Of a stretch of 23,641 bases of DNA, positions 9,057-17,849 are shown in pieces. The notes below the pieces were generated by a model that was not told the DNA's origin, did not search any database, and saw nothing but the letters and a program-made list of their open reading frames with translations. The first letter of the stretch is position 1; every line of letters begins with the position of its first letter. Made by a program: the position numbers and the translations under genes. This DNA comes from an uncultured Erythrobacter sp. (lineage in GTDB: Bacteria; Pseudomonadota; Alphaproteobacteria; Sphingomonadales; Sphingomonadaceae). The stretch is from positions 1 to 23,641 of the forward strand of contig CAJXTZ010000037.1 in NCBI GenBank assembly GCA_913061345.1. Direction: 5' to 3'.

Positions 9057-9881
9057 ATGACAGAATACCAGCACGTAACAGACGACACGACCGTCTATCG
9101 CGACGGCACCATCAAACTGCATGGGCCCGAAGCCTATGAAGGCATGCGCAAGGCTGGCCGCCTTGCCGCGCAGATCCTGGATGAACTGACCACGCGCGTC
9201 GAGCCGGGCGTTACCACCGCAGAACTGGACCGGGTAGTCCGCGAGATGACGCTGGATGGTGGCGCGGTTCCGGCCACGATGGGCTATCGCGGCTTTACCC
9301 ATTCATGTTGCATCTCGATCAATCATGTCGTGTGCCACGGCATCCCCGCCGACAAGCGTCTGAAAAATGGTGATATCGTCAATATCGATGTGACCCCGCT
9401 GCTGGATGGCTGGCACGGCGACAGCAGTCGCATGTACCTGGTGGGCGATGTTCCGCTGAAGGCGAAGAAGTTGGTAGAAGTCACGCACGAGTGCCTGATG
9501 ATCGGCATTGCTCAAGTGCGCCCCGGTGCACGGCTGGGCGATATCGGTGCGGCGATCCAGGAATATGCCGAACGTCACCGGTACGGCGTGGTGCGCGAAT
9601 TTTGCGGCCACGGTCTTGGCCGCCTGTTCCACGATGCGCCCGAAGTCGTCCATGCCGCGCGGCGCGGCACAGGACCGGAGCTGAAAGCGGGCATGTTCAT
9701 GACGATCGAGCCGATGATCAATCTTGGTCGTCCGCATGTAAAGATGCTCAACGACGGGTGGACCGCCGTAACCCGCGATAAGAGTCTTAGTGCGCAGTTT
9801 GAACATTCCATCGGCATCACGGAAGAAGGCTGCGAAATCTTCACCAAGTCGCCCAAGGGTCTGGACAAGCCGCCTTATTGA
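9057..9881 (+). CDS. map: Type I methionine aminopeptidase
   Basis: The enzyme removes the initiator methionine from nascent proteins. The 274-residue product has all metal ligands of the pita-bread fold: Asp111 and Asp122 (NIDVTPLLDGWHGDS), His185 (GHGLGRLFHDAP), Glu218 (TIEPMINLG) and Glu249 (FEHSIGITEEG). His94 in VVCHGIPA is the conserved substrate-side histidine. ATG 9057 was preferred over GTG 9048, since the sequence before it has no family match. The length is near the usual 250-280 residues, with a short N-terminal extension before residue 24. It lies in a plus-strand run with the lipoprotein upstream and a cytochrome lipoprotein downstream, without a visible terminator between them. 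Confidence 0.97.
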   Translation: MTEYQHVTDDTTVYRDGTIKLHGPEAYEGMRKAGRLAAQILDELTTRVEPGVTTAELDRVVREMTLDGGAVPATMGYRGFTHSCCISINHVVCHGIPADKRLKNGDIVNIDVTPLLDGWHGDSSRMYLVGDVPLKAKKLVEVTHECLMIGIAQVRPGARLGDIGAAIQEYAERHRYGVVREFCGHGLGRLFHDAPEVVHAARRGTGPELKAGMFMTIEPMINLGRPHVKMLNDGWTAVTRDKSLSAQFEHSIGITEEGCEIFTKSPKGLDKPPY

Positions 9882-9940
9882 TCCAGCGCAATGATTGACG
9901 GGGGTGAATGCGGCAAGAAGCTTTCGGGAGGCAAACCGCC

Positions 9941-10306
9941 ATGTTGAAGATGATGCCACTGATACTGTTGCCATTTCTTCTGTCGTCGTGCCAGACGACG
10001 CAGCAGGAACCTGTTTCGGCACCTGACCCGGTATTGGCAAACCCGGAAGACCATGCCCTTGCGCAGGCTGCCTGCGGAAGCTGTCATTCGGTAGAACCGT
10101 ACGGCCTGTCTCCCAATGCCGATGCTCCGGAATGGCCCGCGATCGCCAACACGCGCGGCCTGACGCGGGAATCGCTTACCGACTGGCTGATCGACGCGCA
10201 CAACTATCCAGCCGACATGGATTTCTATCTCGAAGAGGACGAGGTGGAGCAATTGGTGGACTACATGCTCACCTTGCGGCGTGAGGATTATCACCCTCCC
10301 TATTGA
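9941..10306 (+). CDS. Small c-type cytochrome lipoprotein
   Basis: The 121-residue precursor has a lipoprotein signal ending LLSSC (Cys17) and one haem-binding motif CGSCH (residues 45-49). A C-terminal cytochrome c fold follows, with PADMDFYL supplying a probable methionine ligand and EDEVEQLVDYMLTL forming the last helix. It is exported and anchored on the periplasmic side, and haem attachment would need the Ccm system, whose exporter CcmAB is encoded 1.3 kb away. GGGAGG lies nine bases before ATG 9941, which supports this start over the longer frame from 9908. The electron partner is not indicated. Confidence 0.9.
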   Translation: MLKMMPLILLPFLLSSCQTTQQEPVSAPDPVLANPEDHALAQAACGSCHSVEPYGLSPNADAPEWPAIANTRGLTRESLTDWLIDAHNYPADMDFYLEEDEVEQLVDYMLTLRREDYHPPY

Positions 10307-10367
10307 TTTTCGGCACTTAGGCCGCGCCCGCGCATTGTGATGATGCTTTGCACGGGGACCCGGCTAT

Positions 10368-11621
10368 ATGTTCGAATTCGATTCCTACCATATCCTGATG
10401 GCGGCGGCCGGCGCTATCATCATCGCCTCGTACTGGGTGCCGCGTTTCTTTTCCGGCCGCGAGCCTGCGGCGGCACCCTTGCTGATCCTCACCGGACTTC
10501 TGGCATTTGCCTTCGTGCCGGAAATGCCAAGGGCAATCGATCCGATAAGCAACCCGCGCATCTGGGAAGTCACCGCAGAGCTCGCCGTGATTATCGGGTT
10601 GTTCGGCACCGGGCTGCGGATCGACAAGCTGCGGGGTCACGGGCTTTGGGCACCGACGCTGCGCCTGCTTCTGCTGGGAATGCCGATTACCATCGTCGCG
10701 CTGGCGCTGTTCGGATGGCTGGCTGCAGGGTTGACGATGGCGGGCGCGCTGCTGCTGGGCTCTATCCTGTCCCCCACCGATCCCGTGCTGGCGGGCGACG
10801 TGCAGGTTGGTCCTCCGCTGGAGGGTGGGGAGCATCCGGTGCGCTATGCGCTGACGACGGAGGCGGGGTTGAACGATGGCCTGGCATTCCCCTTCGTCCA
10901 CCTGGGCATCATGGTAGCAACGGCCGGCTTCCTGACCACCGACATGCTGGCCGAATGGGCCTTGCGCGACCTGCTGTATCGCGTGGTGATGGGCGCTGCG
11001 GGAGGCGCGGGCGCTGGTTGGCTGCTGGGGCAGATCCTGTTCGACTGGCCGCGCCATAACGCGCTTTCGCAAACGCAATCGGGCGTGATCGCCTTTGCTG
11101 GCGTTATCTTCGCCTATGGCGCTACCGAACTGCTGGAGGGCTACGGCTTCATCGCCGCTTTCGTGGCGGGCCTGGTCTTGCGGCGGGAGGAATCGGAGGA
11201 CCGTTTTCACGAAAAGCTGCACAGTTTTTCGGAAGCCCTGGAGCATACGCTCACCGCGATCATTCTTGTCGCCCTGGGCGCGGCAATCCCGATCTTGCTG
11301 CCATACCTAAACTGGTCCCACGCTTTCATCGGTCTGGCGCTGATTTTCATAATTCGACCCTTGATAGGCTGGTTTACTCTGGCGAAGGCGGGACTGGAAG
11401 CGCGCGAGCGGGCGACGGTGGCCTTCTACGGTATCAGAGGGATCGGCTCGATCTATTACCTCGCCTACGCCGGGCACCATGTGGACCTGGTGGACGAAGG
11501 CGCGCTGTGGGCGACGGTGGCGTTTACCATCGTAATCTCGGCCACCGTCCACGGCTTGAGCGCGGGCGTTGCCGTCAGCCGCGCGACCGGCGAGGAAAAA
11601 GGGGAAGAAGGGAAAGTCTAG
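10368..11621 (+). CDS. CPA1-family cation:proton antiporter
   Basis: The 417-residue membrane protein has about twelve hydrophobic helices and no cytosolic regulatory tail. Diagnostic positions are SPTDPVLAGD (residues 135-144) and the ion-binding Asn-Asp pair in EAGLND (N169-D170), which favours CPA1 NhaP-like electroneutral Na+/H+ (or K+/H+) exchange. A late helix segment contains FYGIRGIGSIYYLAYA, another hallmark of this family. Its stop overlaps the convergent ccmB stop by four bases (11618-11621). The cation specificity cannot be told from sequence. Confidence 0.93.
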   Translation: MFEFDSYHILMAAAGAIIIASYWVPRFFSGREPAAAPLLILTGLLAFAFVPEMPRAIDPISNPRIWEVTAELAVIIGLFGTGLRIDKLRGHGLWAPTLRLLLLGMPITIVALALFGWLAAGLTMAGALLLGSILSPTDPVLAGDVQVGPPLEGGEHPVRYALTTEAGLNDGLAFPFVHLGIMVATAGFLTTDMLAEWALRDLLYRVVMGAAGGAGAGWLLGQILFDWPRHNALSQTQSGVIAFAGVIFAYGATELLEGYGFIAAFVAGLVLRREESEDRFHEKLHSFSEALEHTLTAIILVALGAAIPILLPYLNWSHAFIGLALIFIIRPLIGWFTLAKAGLEARERATVAFYGIRGIGSIYYLAYAGHHVDLVDEGALWATVAFTIVISATVHGLSAGVAVSRATGEEKGEEGKV

Positions 11622-12280
11622 CCATCTCTCGCAGCACGGATCGCAGCACCGCCTGCGAAAGGTGCGATGGCCACCAGCACCAGGCTGATCGCGGCGGTCA
11701 ATGCGATGCCACCTTCGCCGCCGGTAGAAAGCGAACCTGCGCCGAAGACAAGCAGCGGTACCGCCAGCGGAATGACCAGCAGACCGGAGAGCGCTGCGCC
11801 TCCGCTGCGCAGGCCCACGGTCACGGCTGCAATGATGATGCCGATAGCGGCAAGCCCCGGCGTTCCCGCCAGCAGGCCCAGTTCCACCTTGCGCAAGGTT
11901 GCCGCGTCTATGCCCAGCAGTGCGCTGGCGGGCAGGGCGGCGAGCATGAGGAACGGCCCGAAGCTGAGCCAGTGGGCCAGCAATCGCACGGCCACCACCA
12001 GTTCTTCAGCCACCCCTCGAAGCGCCCACTGGTCGAAAAAACCGGCTTCCAGATCGGGTGTCAGCAATCTCTCGAGCGGCAGGATCGCGGCTAGCAGCGC
12101 GGCAACCCAGATCACTCCGCCCCCTGTCTCTGCCAGCAGATCGGGGTTTGGTCCCACCGCGAAGGGATAAAGCATGGCGACCGCCAGGAAGAACAGCAGC
12201 GGCAGCAGAGTGTTGCCTTTGCGCGCGCCGGGCAGCAATTGCGCAAGATCACGCAGCAGCAGATTGCAGATCGTGCTCAA
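11618..12280 (-). CDS. ccmB: Haem exporter permease subunit
   Basis: CcmB is the membrane subunit of the CcmABCD complex that delivers haem for cytochrome c maturation. The 220-residue protein has six hydrophobic segments. It matches CcmB in the segments FLAVAMLYPFAVGPNPDLL, GVIWVAALLAAILPLERL and DLEAGFFDQWAL. It follows ccmA with a four-base ATGA overlap at 12277-12280, showing a coupled operon. ccmC and other ccm genes are not within this window. It ends convergently against the antiporter gene. Confidence 0.95.
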   Translation of the reverse strand: MSTICNLLLRDLAQLLPGARKGNTLLPLLFFLAVAMLYPFAVGPNPDLLAETGGGVIWVAALLAAILPLERLLTPDLEAGFFDQWALRGVAEELVVAVRLLAHWLSFGPFLMLAALPASALLGIDAATLRKVELGLLAGTPGLAAIGIIIAAVTVGLRSGGAALSGLLVIPLAVPLLVFGAGSLSTGGEGGIALTAAISLVLVAIAPFAGGAAIRAARDG

Positions 12281-12870
12281 GGTGCCAGTTCCGGTGTGAA
12301 GTCCGGCAGATGCAGCGCAGCCATGTCGGGCTCGGCAATTTGCTGGTGGCTGGCGACAAAGGCAATGCCGCCGTCTGCGACATGCTGCGCCACGAGTGTT
12401 TCCACCAGGACCACGGCATCGCGGTCCAGCCCGTTCAGAGGCTCGTCCAACAGCCAGATCTGCGCATCCTGCCCCAGCAGCCGTGCTAGCGCGGCGCGCT
12501 TGCGCTGGCCTGTGGAAAGGTACCGCACCGGCACGTCCAGCAAATCGGCAAGGCCAAGTCTTTCCAGGCCACCATCATCCACCGCGCCATCCAGTCCAGC
12601 CCAGAAGGCCAGCGCGCGGCCCAGTGGCAGATGCTCGTCCAGCGCCAGTGTCTGGTCCAGCAAGGCCATGCGGCCTGCGCGCTCTACCGCGCCTGCACAG
12701 GGGCGCAGCAATCCGGCAAGAATGCGGATCAGGCTGGACTTGCCCGTGCCATTCGCGCCGGTGACATGGCACGCCGTTCCCGTTCCCAGTTCCAGCGATA
12801 GCCCACGGAACAGCAGCCGCTCTCCACGGCGGCAAGCGAGATTATCGGCAACGAGGCGGGGCGCTTCCAT
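12277..12870 (-). CDS. ccmA: Haem exporter ATP-binding subunit
   Basis: CcmA is the ABC ATPase of the CcmAB complex, which releases haem-loaded CcmE during cytochrome c maturation. The 197-residue product contains Walker [10 protein letters not shown] (residues 38-46), the ABC signature LSTGQ (118-122) and Walker B IWLLDEP (138-144), with SHQQ as the H-loop. ATG 12870 was chosen over the frame to 12912, since the usual CcmA start (an [17 protein letters not shown] segment) follows at once. No strong ribosome site is visible. Only 53 bases separate it from the divergent pterin dehydratase, so promoters of both must overlap there. Confidence 0.95.
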   Translation of the reverse strand: MEAPRLVADNLACRRGERLLFRGLSLELGTGTACHVTGANGTGKSSLIRILAGLLRPCAGAVERAGRMALLDQTLALDEHLPLGRALAFWAGLDGAVDDGGLERLGLADLLDVPVRYLSTGQRKRAALARLLGQDAQIWLLDEPLNGLDRDAVVLVETLVAQHVADGGIAFVASHQQIAEPDMAALHLPDFTPELAP

Positions 12871-12923
12871 TGGTAGACGCGTTAGGGCAGGGAAGCCACA
12901 ACACGCAAGCAAGGGAGTTGCCG

Positions 12924-13211
12924 ATGAGCGTCGAGAAACTGGAAGAGACCGAAGCGAACGCCGCCCTGGCTGCGCTGGACGGCTGGGAGTTTGACAGGGA
13001 TGGCGATGCCATGCGCAAGACTTTCGAATTCTCCGACTTCAGTGAGGCATGGGCATTCATGGCGCGCGTCGCCCTGATCGCGGAGAAATCCGATCATCAT
13101 CCCGAATGGTTCAACGTCTACAACAAGGTGGACATCACACTTACCACGCACGATGCCAGCGGCTTGTCGCAGCGCGACGTGAAAATGGCCGAGGCGATCG
13201 AGGCGCTCTAG
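12924..13211 (+). CDS. phhB: Pterin-4a-carbinolamine dehydratase
   Basis: The enzyme dehydrates 4a-hydroxytetrahydrobiopterin to regenerate the cofactor of aromatic amino acid hydroxylases; some members act as transcription cofactors (DCoH). The 95-residue length is typical. The active-site motif EKSDHHPEW (His58-His59-Pro60) is followed by [14 protein letters not shown] with the third histidine at 76. GGGAG lies upstream of ATG 12924. No phenylalanine hydroxylase gene is present in the window, so the physiological partner is unknown. Confidence 0.93.
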   Translation: MSVEKLEETEANAALAALDGWEFDRDGDAMRKTFEFSDFSEAWAFMARVALIAEKSDHHPEWFNVYNKVDITLTTHDASGLSQRDVKMAEAIEAL

Positions 13212-13221
13212 GCGGTTGGCC

Positions 13222-14052
13222 TCAACTTCTGGCGGGGCGCCCCGCTCTGCGTTCGTGGGAGCCAGCCAGGGTGCGTGCGCGGTTGCGCAGCTTTTCAGGA
13301 AACCACTTGGCGGCCCACGCCAGCTTGCGCGCGGTCTTGCCGACGAGGGTGTGCACTTTCTTGCCGTGGACAGCGTTCCACGCTTCTTGCGCCACGACCT
13401 CCACCGGGGTGAATTCCAGCCCCGCTTTCACCACCGCGTCGCGTATCGGCGTGTTGCGGCTGCGGTTGGGCGGCTGCTGTAGCAAGGGGGTGTCGATGAA
13501 GCTGGGCATGAGAGAGCGTACCTTGATACCGTGCACGCTCCATTCCGCGTCCAGGCTTTCGGTCAACGATTTTACGCCCGCCTTCGTCGCGCCGTAGATG
13601 CTCTGGTTGGCCATGCCGTATATCGCCGCCGCACTGGCGGTGTTGACAAGACAGGCATCGGGGGCCGCGGCCTTGAGGTATTCGAAGCTTGCCTTGGCGC
13701 CGTAGAAAACCGCGCGCAGGTTTACATCCAGCAGCAGGTCCAGCTCCTCATGCGTGACCTCCGTCAGCGGCCCGCCGGAGGGGAGGCCCGCATTGTTGGC
13801 AAGCACGTTTATTGAGCCACCGGTATGGGTGACGAAATCCGACAGCGCCACATCCCAGGCCGTGCGATTGGTGACATCGAAGGTGTAGGTATGGCACTGG
13901 CCTTGCGGTAGCAGCGCCTTCGTTTCCTCAAGACCAGCGGAGTTACGATCCGCGATGCCCACACACCAGCCTTCAGCGGCGAATTTCTGCGCGATGGCGC
14001 GGCCAATGCCCGATGCGCCGCCGGTGATGAAAATGCTGTTGTAGTCGGTCAT
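13222..14052 (-). CDS. Short-chain dehydrogenase/reductase
   Basis: This 276-residue NAD(P)-dependent oxidoreductase has the classical SDR layout. The cofactor motif is TGGASGIG (residues 10-17), followed by NNAG (86-89). The catalytic set is Asn111, Ser140, Tyr153 and Lys157 (YGATK). ATG 14052 was chosen because GGGGGAGAG precedes it; the frame to 14106 has no family match. A basic C-terminal tail (after about residue 235) extends the fold. The aspartate in GIADRNSAG, at the end of the second strand, suggests NAD preference. The substrate is unknown. It lies 54 bases downstream of the S9 peptidase on the same strand and could be co-transcribed with it. Confidence 0.9.
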   Translation of the reverse strand: MTDYNSIFITGGASGIGRAIAQKFAAEGWCVGIADRNSAGLEETKALLPQGQCHTYTFDVTNRTAWDVALSDFVTHTGGSINVLANNAGLPSGGPLTEVTHEELDLLLDVNLRAVFYGAKASFEYLKAAAPDACLVNTASAAAIYGMANQSIYGATKAGVKSLTESLDAEWSVHGIKVRSLMPSFIDTPLLQQPPNRSRNTPIRDAVVKAGLEFTPVEVVAQEAWNAVHGKKVHTLVGKTARKLAWAAKWFPEKLRNRARTLAGSHERRAGRPARS

Positions 14053-14106
14053 ACCGCTCTCCCCCGGTGCAGGTGAAAGCGATATCACTACTGACATTTG
14101 CGTCAA

Positions 14107-16077
14107 CTAAAGGCCGACATGTTCCTTGCCGTTACGGATTTCCGCGGTCGAGGCGTCCAGCACATCGCTCATCGGTTCCGCCCGTCCGCCGATACATTCG
14201 GCCAGGAAATTCTCGGTTATCGCGTTGAAGGCAATGTTGTTCTCCGGCCGGTGGAAGCCGTGGCCTTCATCGGGAAAAAGGACATAAGTGACGGGCACCC
14301 CGTCGCGTTCCATGGCCTGTACTATCTGGTCGCTTTCGGCCTGCTTCACGCGCGGATCGTTGGCCCCCTGGCCTATCAGTAGTGGCTTTGTAATTGCGTT
14401 CGCCTTGTAAAGCGGGCTGATGGACTTGAGGAATTCCAGGCCTTCCTCGGTCGTGGGGTCGCCCATCCGCTCGTGGAACTGCTTCACCAACGGCTCCCAA
14501 TAGGGCGGAATGGTTTCCAGCAGGGTTTCCAGGTTGGAAGGGCCCACGATATCCACGCCGCAGGCAAAGGTTTCCGGTGTAAAGGCCAGGCCTACCAGCG
14601 TGGCATAGCCACCATAGCTGCCACCCATGATGGCGATCATGTCCTTCTCGGCAATTCCCTCTGCCACGGCCCAATCCACCGCATCCAGCAGATCGTCGTG
14701 CATCTTGCCCGACCATTCAAGGTTGCCAGCGTTTATGAAATCTTTGCCAAAGCCGGTAGAACCGCGGAAGTTGACCGAAAGCACGCCGTAGCCCCTGTTG
14801 GCGAGCCATTGGTGCGTGCGGTTGTAGCCATAGGCATCGCGCGCCCATGGCCCGCCGTGTACCACCAGCACCATCGGCACCGGGCTTTCCGGCACGCCGT
14901 CACCATCGGGATCGCTTTGCGGGGGCAGGGTGAGGTAGCTGGGCAGGGTCAGCCCGTCGCGCGCCTTTATCTCGCGCGGGTACATGGGCTGGAGCGGTGC
15001 GCTCTCCAGTTCCGGCTGGCCGGTATAGAACTTTGTCAGCGTCATGGCGTCGCGATCGAACAGGTATGCGGCCATGGGTGCGGTCAGCGGGTCGTTAGCC
15101 ACCAGCCAGCGGCGATCATCATCGGTGCGCGATTGCACGCCGAAATCGCCCTTCAGCCGCTCGCGCAGCCAGGCGAGGGACTTGCCGATTTCTGGATCGA
15201 TCGCATGGTGTTCTGTACGCAGATAGGTGGCGCTCCAGGCTTGCACTTCGCCTGTCTGCTTGTGCCGCAAGGTTCCGCCGATATCGGCCTTGCCGTGCTC
15301 TGCAATCAGCGTGCGCTCGCCCGTCTCGGTATTCTCGGCAAACAGGGCAGCGGTGTTGCGGCCCCGGCTGTCCAGCCAATAGAGCGTTTTGCCGTCAGTG
15401 GTGTAGCCCGCCATCCCCGTGGTGAGGGCATCGTCCAGCCCGGTGCGTTCCCGCGGATCTTCCTCCACCTCGCCATCGGTGATGAGGTGCATGTCCGTTC
15501 CGCCCTGGGCATTCTGTCGCACGGCCCAGCGCAGGACGAGGTTATCGTCCGCCTCGAAACCTGCCCATTCGTCGTTCTCGAAGACCAGCTCAAGCTCGCC
15601 GCTGCCAAGATCGAGCATGTAGACATCGTGGAACCGCGCGTCGCGGTTGTTGATGCCCACCAGCAGCTTGTCCTTGATGATGTTGGAAGATCCGACCACC
15701 TGCGCGCGGGTATCCTCAAACGGCGTAAGGCACTTTTCCGTTGCGTCTTCGGCGATGGCGATCTGGTAGAGGAGGTAGTTCTCGTCCCCTTCCTTGTCAC
15801 GCACGTAAAGCAGGCTCTGGCTGTCGGGCGACCATGAATAGGAAGGGATGGGCCGATCCTTCGCGCTGGTCATGCGGCGCGGGTTGTCGGGATTGTCGGC
15901 AGGGGCCATGAACACGTTCATCACGCCTTCCCACGGCGCCATCCAGCTGACCCACTTGCCATCCGGGCTGATCTTCCCTTGCGCGCGCGTTGGGTTGCCA
16001 AACAGGTGATCGCGCGGAATCAGCGGAGTGTCGGCTACGCGGGCAGCGGCGTCGGATTGTGCGGTGGTGGCGTTCAT
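14107..16077 (-). CDS. Cytosolic S9 family peptidase (prolyl oligopeptidase / acylaminoacyl-peptidase type)
   Basis: The 656-residue serine peptidase has an N-terminal beta-propeller (repeats such as GKISPDGKWVSWMAP and SYSWSPDSQSLLYV) and a C-terminal alpha/beta-hydrolase domain. The catalytic triad is Ser487 in GGSYGGYA, Asp574 in GANDPRV and His606 in DEGHGF. The oxyanion-region segment VVHGGPWARD is present. No signal peptide is seen, so it is probably cytoplasmic and degrades short peptides. ATG 16077 has AAGGGAGA upstream. An inverted repeat (TTGGCA-N7-TGCCAA) lies about 35-55 bases upstream and may be an operator. Confidence 0.95.
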   Translation of the reverse strand: MNATTAQSDAAARVADTPLIPRDHLFGNPTRAQGKISPDGKWVSWMAPWEGVMNVFMAPADNPDNPRRMTSAKDRPIPSYSWSPDSQSLLYVRDKEGDENYLLYQIAIAEDATEKCLTPFEDTRAQVVGSSNIIKDKLLVGINNRDARFHDVYMLDLGSGELELVFENDEWAGFEADDNLVLRWAVRQNAQGGTDMHLITDGEVEEDPRERTGLDDALTTGMAGYTTDGKTLYWLDSRGRNTAALFAENTETGERTLIAEHGKADIGGTLRHKQTGEVQAWSATYLRTEHHAIDPEIGKSLAWLRERLKGDFGVQSRTDDDRRWLVANDPLTAPMAAYLFDRDAMTLTKFYTGQPELESAPLQPMYPREIKARDGLTLPSYLTLPPQSDPDGDGVPESPVPMVLVVHGGPWARDAYGYNRTHQWLANRGYGVLSVNFRGSTGFGKDFINAGNLEWSGKMHDDLLDAVDWAVAEGIAEKDMIAIMGGSYGGYATLVGLAFTPETFACGVDIVGPSNLETLLETIPPYWEPLVKQFHERMGDPTTEEGLEFLKSISPLYKANAITKPLLIGQGANDPRVKQAESDQIVQAMERDGVPVTYVLFPDEGHGFHRPENNIAFNAITENFLAECIGGRAEPMSDVLDASTAEIRNGKEHVGL

Positions 16078-16111
16078 GGTGTCTCCCTTGATGTGGGATG
16101 ACAGCTAGGAA

Positions 16112-16130
16112 TTGGCAGGCGTATTGCCAA
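16112..16130. promoter_or_regulatory. Perfect inverted repeat upstream of the S9 peptidase gene, possible operator
   Basis: TTGGCA (16112-16117) and TGCCAA (16125-16130) are separated by seven bases. The site is 35-55 bases upstream of the peptidase start, in a position suited to a repressor or activator. No cognate regulator is nearby, so function is inferred only from symmetry and location. Confidence 0.3.
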
Positions 16131-16405
16131 GCTATAGCGCCGGATTGTCATAGCGGTGCCAATGAATGAACACTGTTGAAATCAAGAAAATAAAGTTATT
16201 TCAATTATCTATGGTGTAGAAGGTCTGCGGCAAAACTGCAACAAGCCAGCGTTTCAGCTAATGACTGCTCTTGTGCGGGGCGCCGCGTTGTCGAACGTCG
16301 CTTGTGGGGTGGATAGCGGACAGTCTGCTTTTATGGCAACTCGGTTGCAGAGCGGACGTTTGGTGGCCATTATGGCTAATATTTAAGAACGATTGGTGGG
16401 CACCA
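16131..16405. other. Non-coding stretch between the S9 peptidase promoter region and the GST remnant
   Basis: No gene can be supported. The sequence is AT-richer than its surroundings (for example AAGAAAATAAAGTTATTT near 16184). An open frame from 16271 shows no family similarity until the GST-like start at 16406. The stretch may hold promoters for both directions. Confidence 0.5.
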
Positions 16406-17074
16406 GTGAGTCTCGTCCAGCTGCATGGATACCGATATAGCGTTTACAATCGGATCGCTCGACTGACCCTGCTTCTCAAGGAAGTCGAACATGAGATAGT
16501 CGAGGTCGATCCATTCAGCGAGTTATCTGACAACTACCTAGTCTTGAACCCATTTGGCCGAGTGCCAACACTGACCCATGGCACTTTCGTACTATTCGAA
16601 ACCAACGCGATTACACGCTATATCGACCGTGCATTTGGAGGTCAGCCATTGCAACCCCGTGGGCACAGCTACTGTCAGTAGGATGGATCAGTGATCGCAG
16701 TGATCGACGCCTACGGCTACTGGCCAATGGTGAGGCAGGTTTCTTCTCACGGCTTCTTTCGCGGCTATTTTGGCGAGACCTCAGATCCTGATGAGGTTGC
16801 CGCCGGTCTTAAGAAATCTCATCAAGTCCTTTCCTTCCTCAATGGCATCGCGAATGAGGGCAGGGTGCTTAATGGTACGGTTCTTACGTTGGCGGACTGT
16901 CATCTCGCGCCAATGCTAGACTATTTTACCCGCGCCGATGCCGGGAAGGACGCGCTATCCAATTACAGCGCGCTGCAGGGCTGGTGGAATAGCATCGCTC
17001 ACCTTGATGCTCTCACTTCGACTGACCCAATGGCAGTTAGTGTGACGCCCACGGCAGCTTTTGGCGACAACTAG
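16406..17074 (+). pseudogene. Glutathione S-transferase, broken by two compensating frameshifts
   Basis: The N-terminal thioredoxin-like GST domain starts at GTG 16406 (SLVQLHGYRYSVYNRIARL) and includes NPFGRVPTLTHGTFVLFETN and ITRYID, the glutathione-site pattern. The C-terminal helical domain follows 16691 with VIDAYGYWPMVRQV and LTLADCHLAPMLDYF. Between them a TAG at 16679 interrupts the frame. An extra C in a CCCC run (about 16656-16659) and a missing G at CAG-TG (about 16690) enclose about 30 bases read out of frame. Between them the shifted reading gives VGTATVSRMDQ, as expected for a GST. The two parts are in one frame overall. Sequencing error is the main alternative to a pseudogene. 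Confidence 0.8.
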
Positions 17075-17226
17075 AGCCGCGTAGTATGTCCAACTTTAGG
17101 GTCGTTAGCCGAAGGACAGCCTTATCTGATCGCACGCTTCATCACGAACAGACCGCATCCGACCACTATCCAAATCGCGATGCACCGATACTGGCGCCCC
17201 TCGACGGGCCTGCTATCACCGTCCCG

Positions 17227-17778
17227 ATGTCCGACACTCCCATTATCACAACGCCGCGGTTTCACTGCCGCCCGCTCAGGCAGGGCGACGAAACCGCCTT
17301 CTGGCCTGCATTCTCCAGCGACACGCAGATGCGATATTGGGGGCGGGGACCATTCGACGATCCTGAAGAATTTCGCGAATACCTGTTCGACACGCGCGGT
17401 ACGTGGAACGGGCGTACCTGGATTTGCGAGCCGCTGGGGGGCGGCGATCCCGTGTTTCGCATGGTGGCCAGCAGCAATGTGGAGCAGGTGGCGGAGATCG
17501 GGTACATCATGGTGCCCGGCAATGGCGGACGCGGGATTGCGCGCGAATGCGTCAGCGCGCTGGTTACGCACCTGTTCCAGGAGGAGGGATTCCATCGCAT
17601 CTATGCCGATGTCGATCCGCGCAACAGTCGTTCCAACGCCTTGCTGAAACGGCTCGGCTTCACCCGCGAAGGGCACCTGCGACACACGATGAAAACGCAC
17701 ATCGGCTGGACCGATACCTGGCTCTGGGCGATCCTGTCCGATGAATGGCCTGAAGGGGTGGAGAAAAGCAGCGATTGA
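17227..17778 (+). CDS. GNAT N-acetyltransferase (RimJ/RimL-like)
   Basis: The 183-residue protein transfers acetyl from acetyl-CoA to an amino group. It starts ITTPRFHCRPLRQGDE, the usual opening of RimJ-like acetyltransferases. The acetyl-CoA binding stretch is PGNGGRGIARECVSALVTHL, followed by DVDPRNSRSNALLKRLGF, the classical motif before the last strand. ATG 17227 was preferred to the frame from 17086, whose extra 47 residues lack similarity. No strong ribosome site is visible. The substrate (a ribosomal protein, small amine or antibiotic) cannot be told. Confidence 0.9.
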   Translation: MSDTPIITTPRFHCRPLRQGDETAFWPAFSSDTQMRYWGRGPFDDPEEFREYLFDTRGTWNGRTWICEPLGGGDPVFRMVASSNVEQVAEIGYIMVPGNGGRGIARECVSALVTHLFQEEGFHRIYADVDPRNSRSNALLKRLGFTREGHLRHTMKTHIGWTDTWLWAILSDEWPEGVEKSSD

Positions 17779-17849
17779 ACGGGCTTCGATAATCTTTAAT
17801 GAATGCCAGCGATAAGCTGCTTTCGCGCAAGCCAACAGGGGAATACACA

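Noticed and set aside
14473..15837. A 454-residue plus-strand frame
   Set aside because: It lies wholly antisense to the S9 peptidase, which has an intact catalytic triad; the frame is a high-GC shadow.
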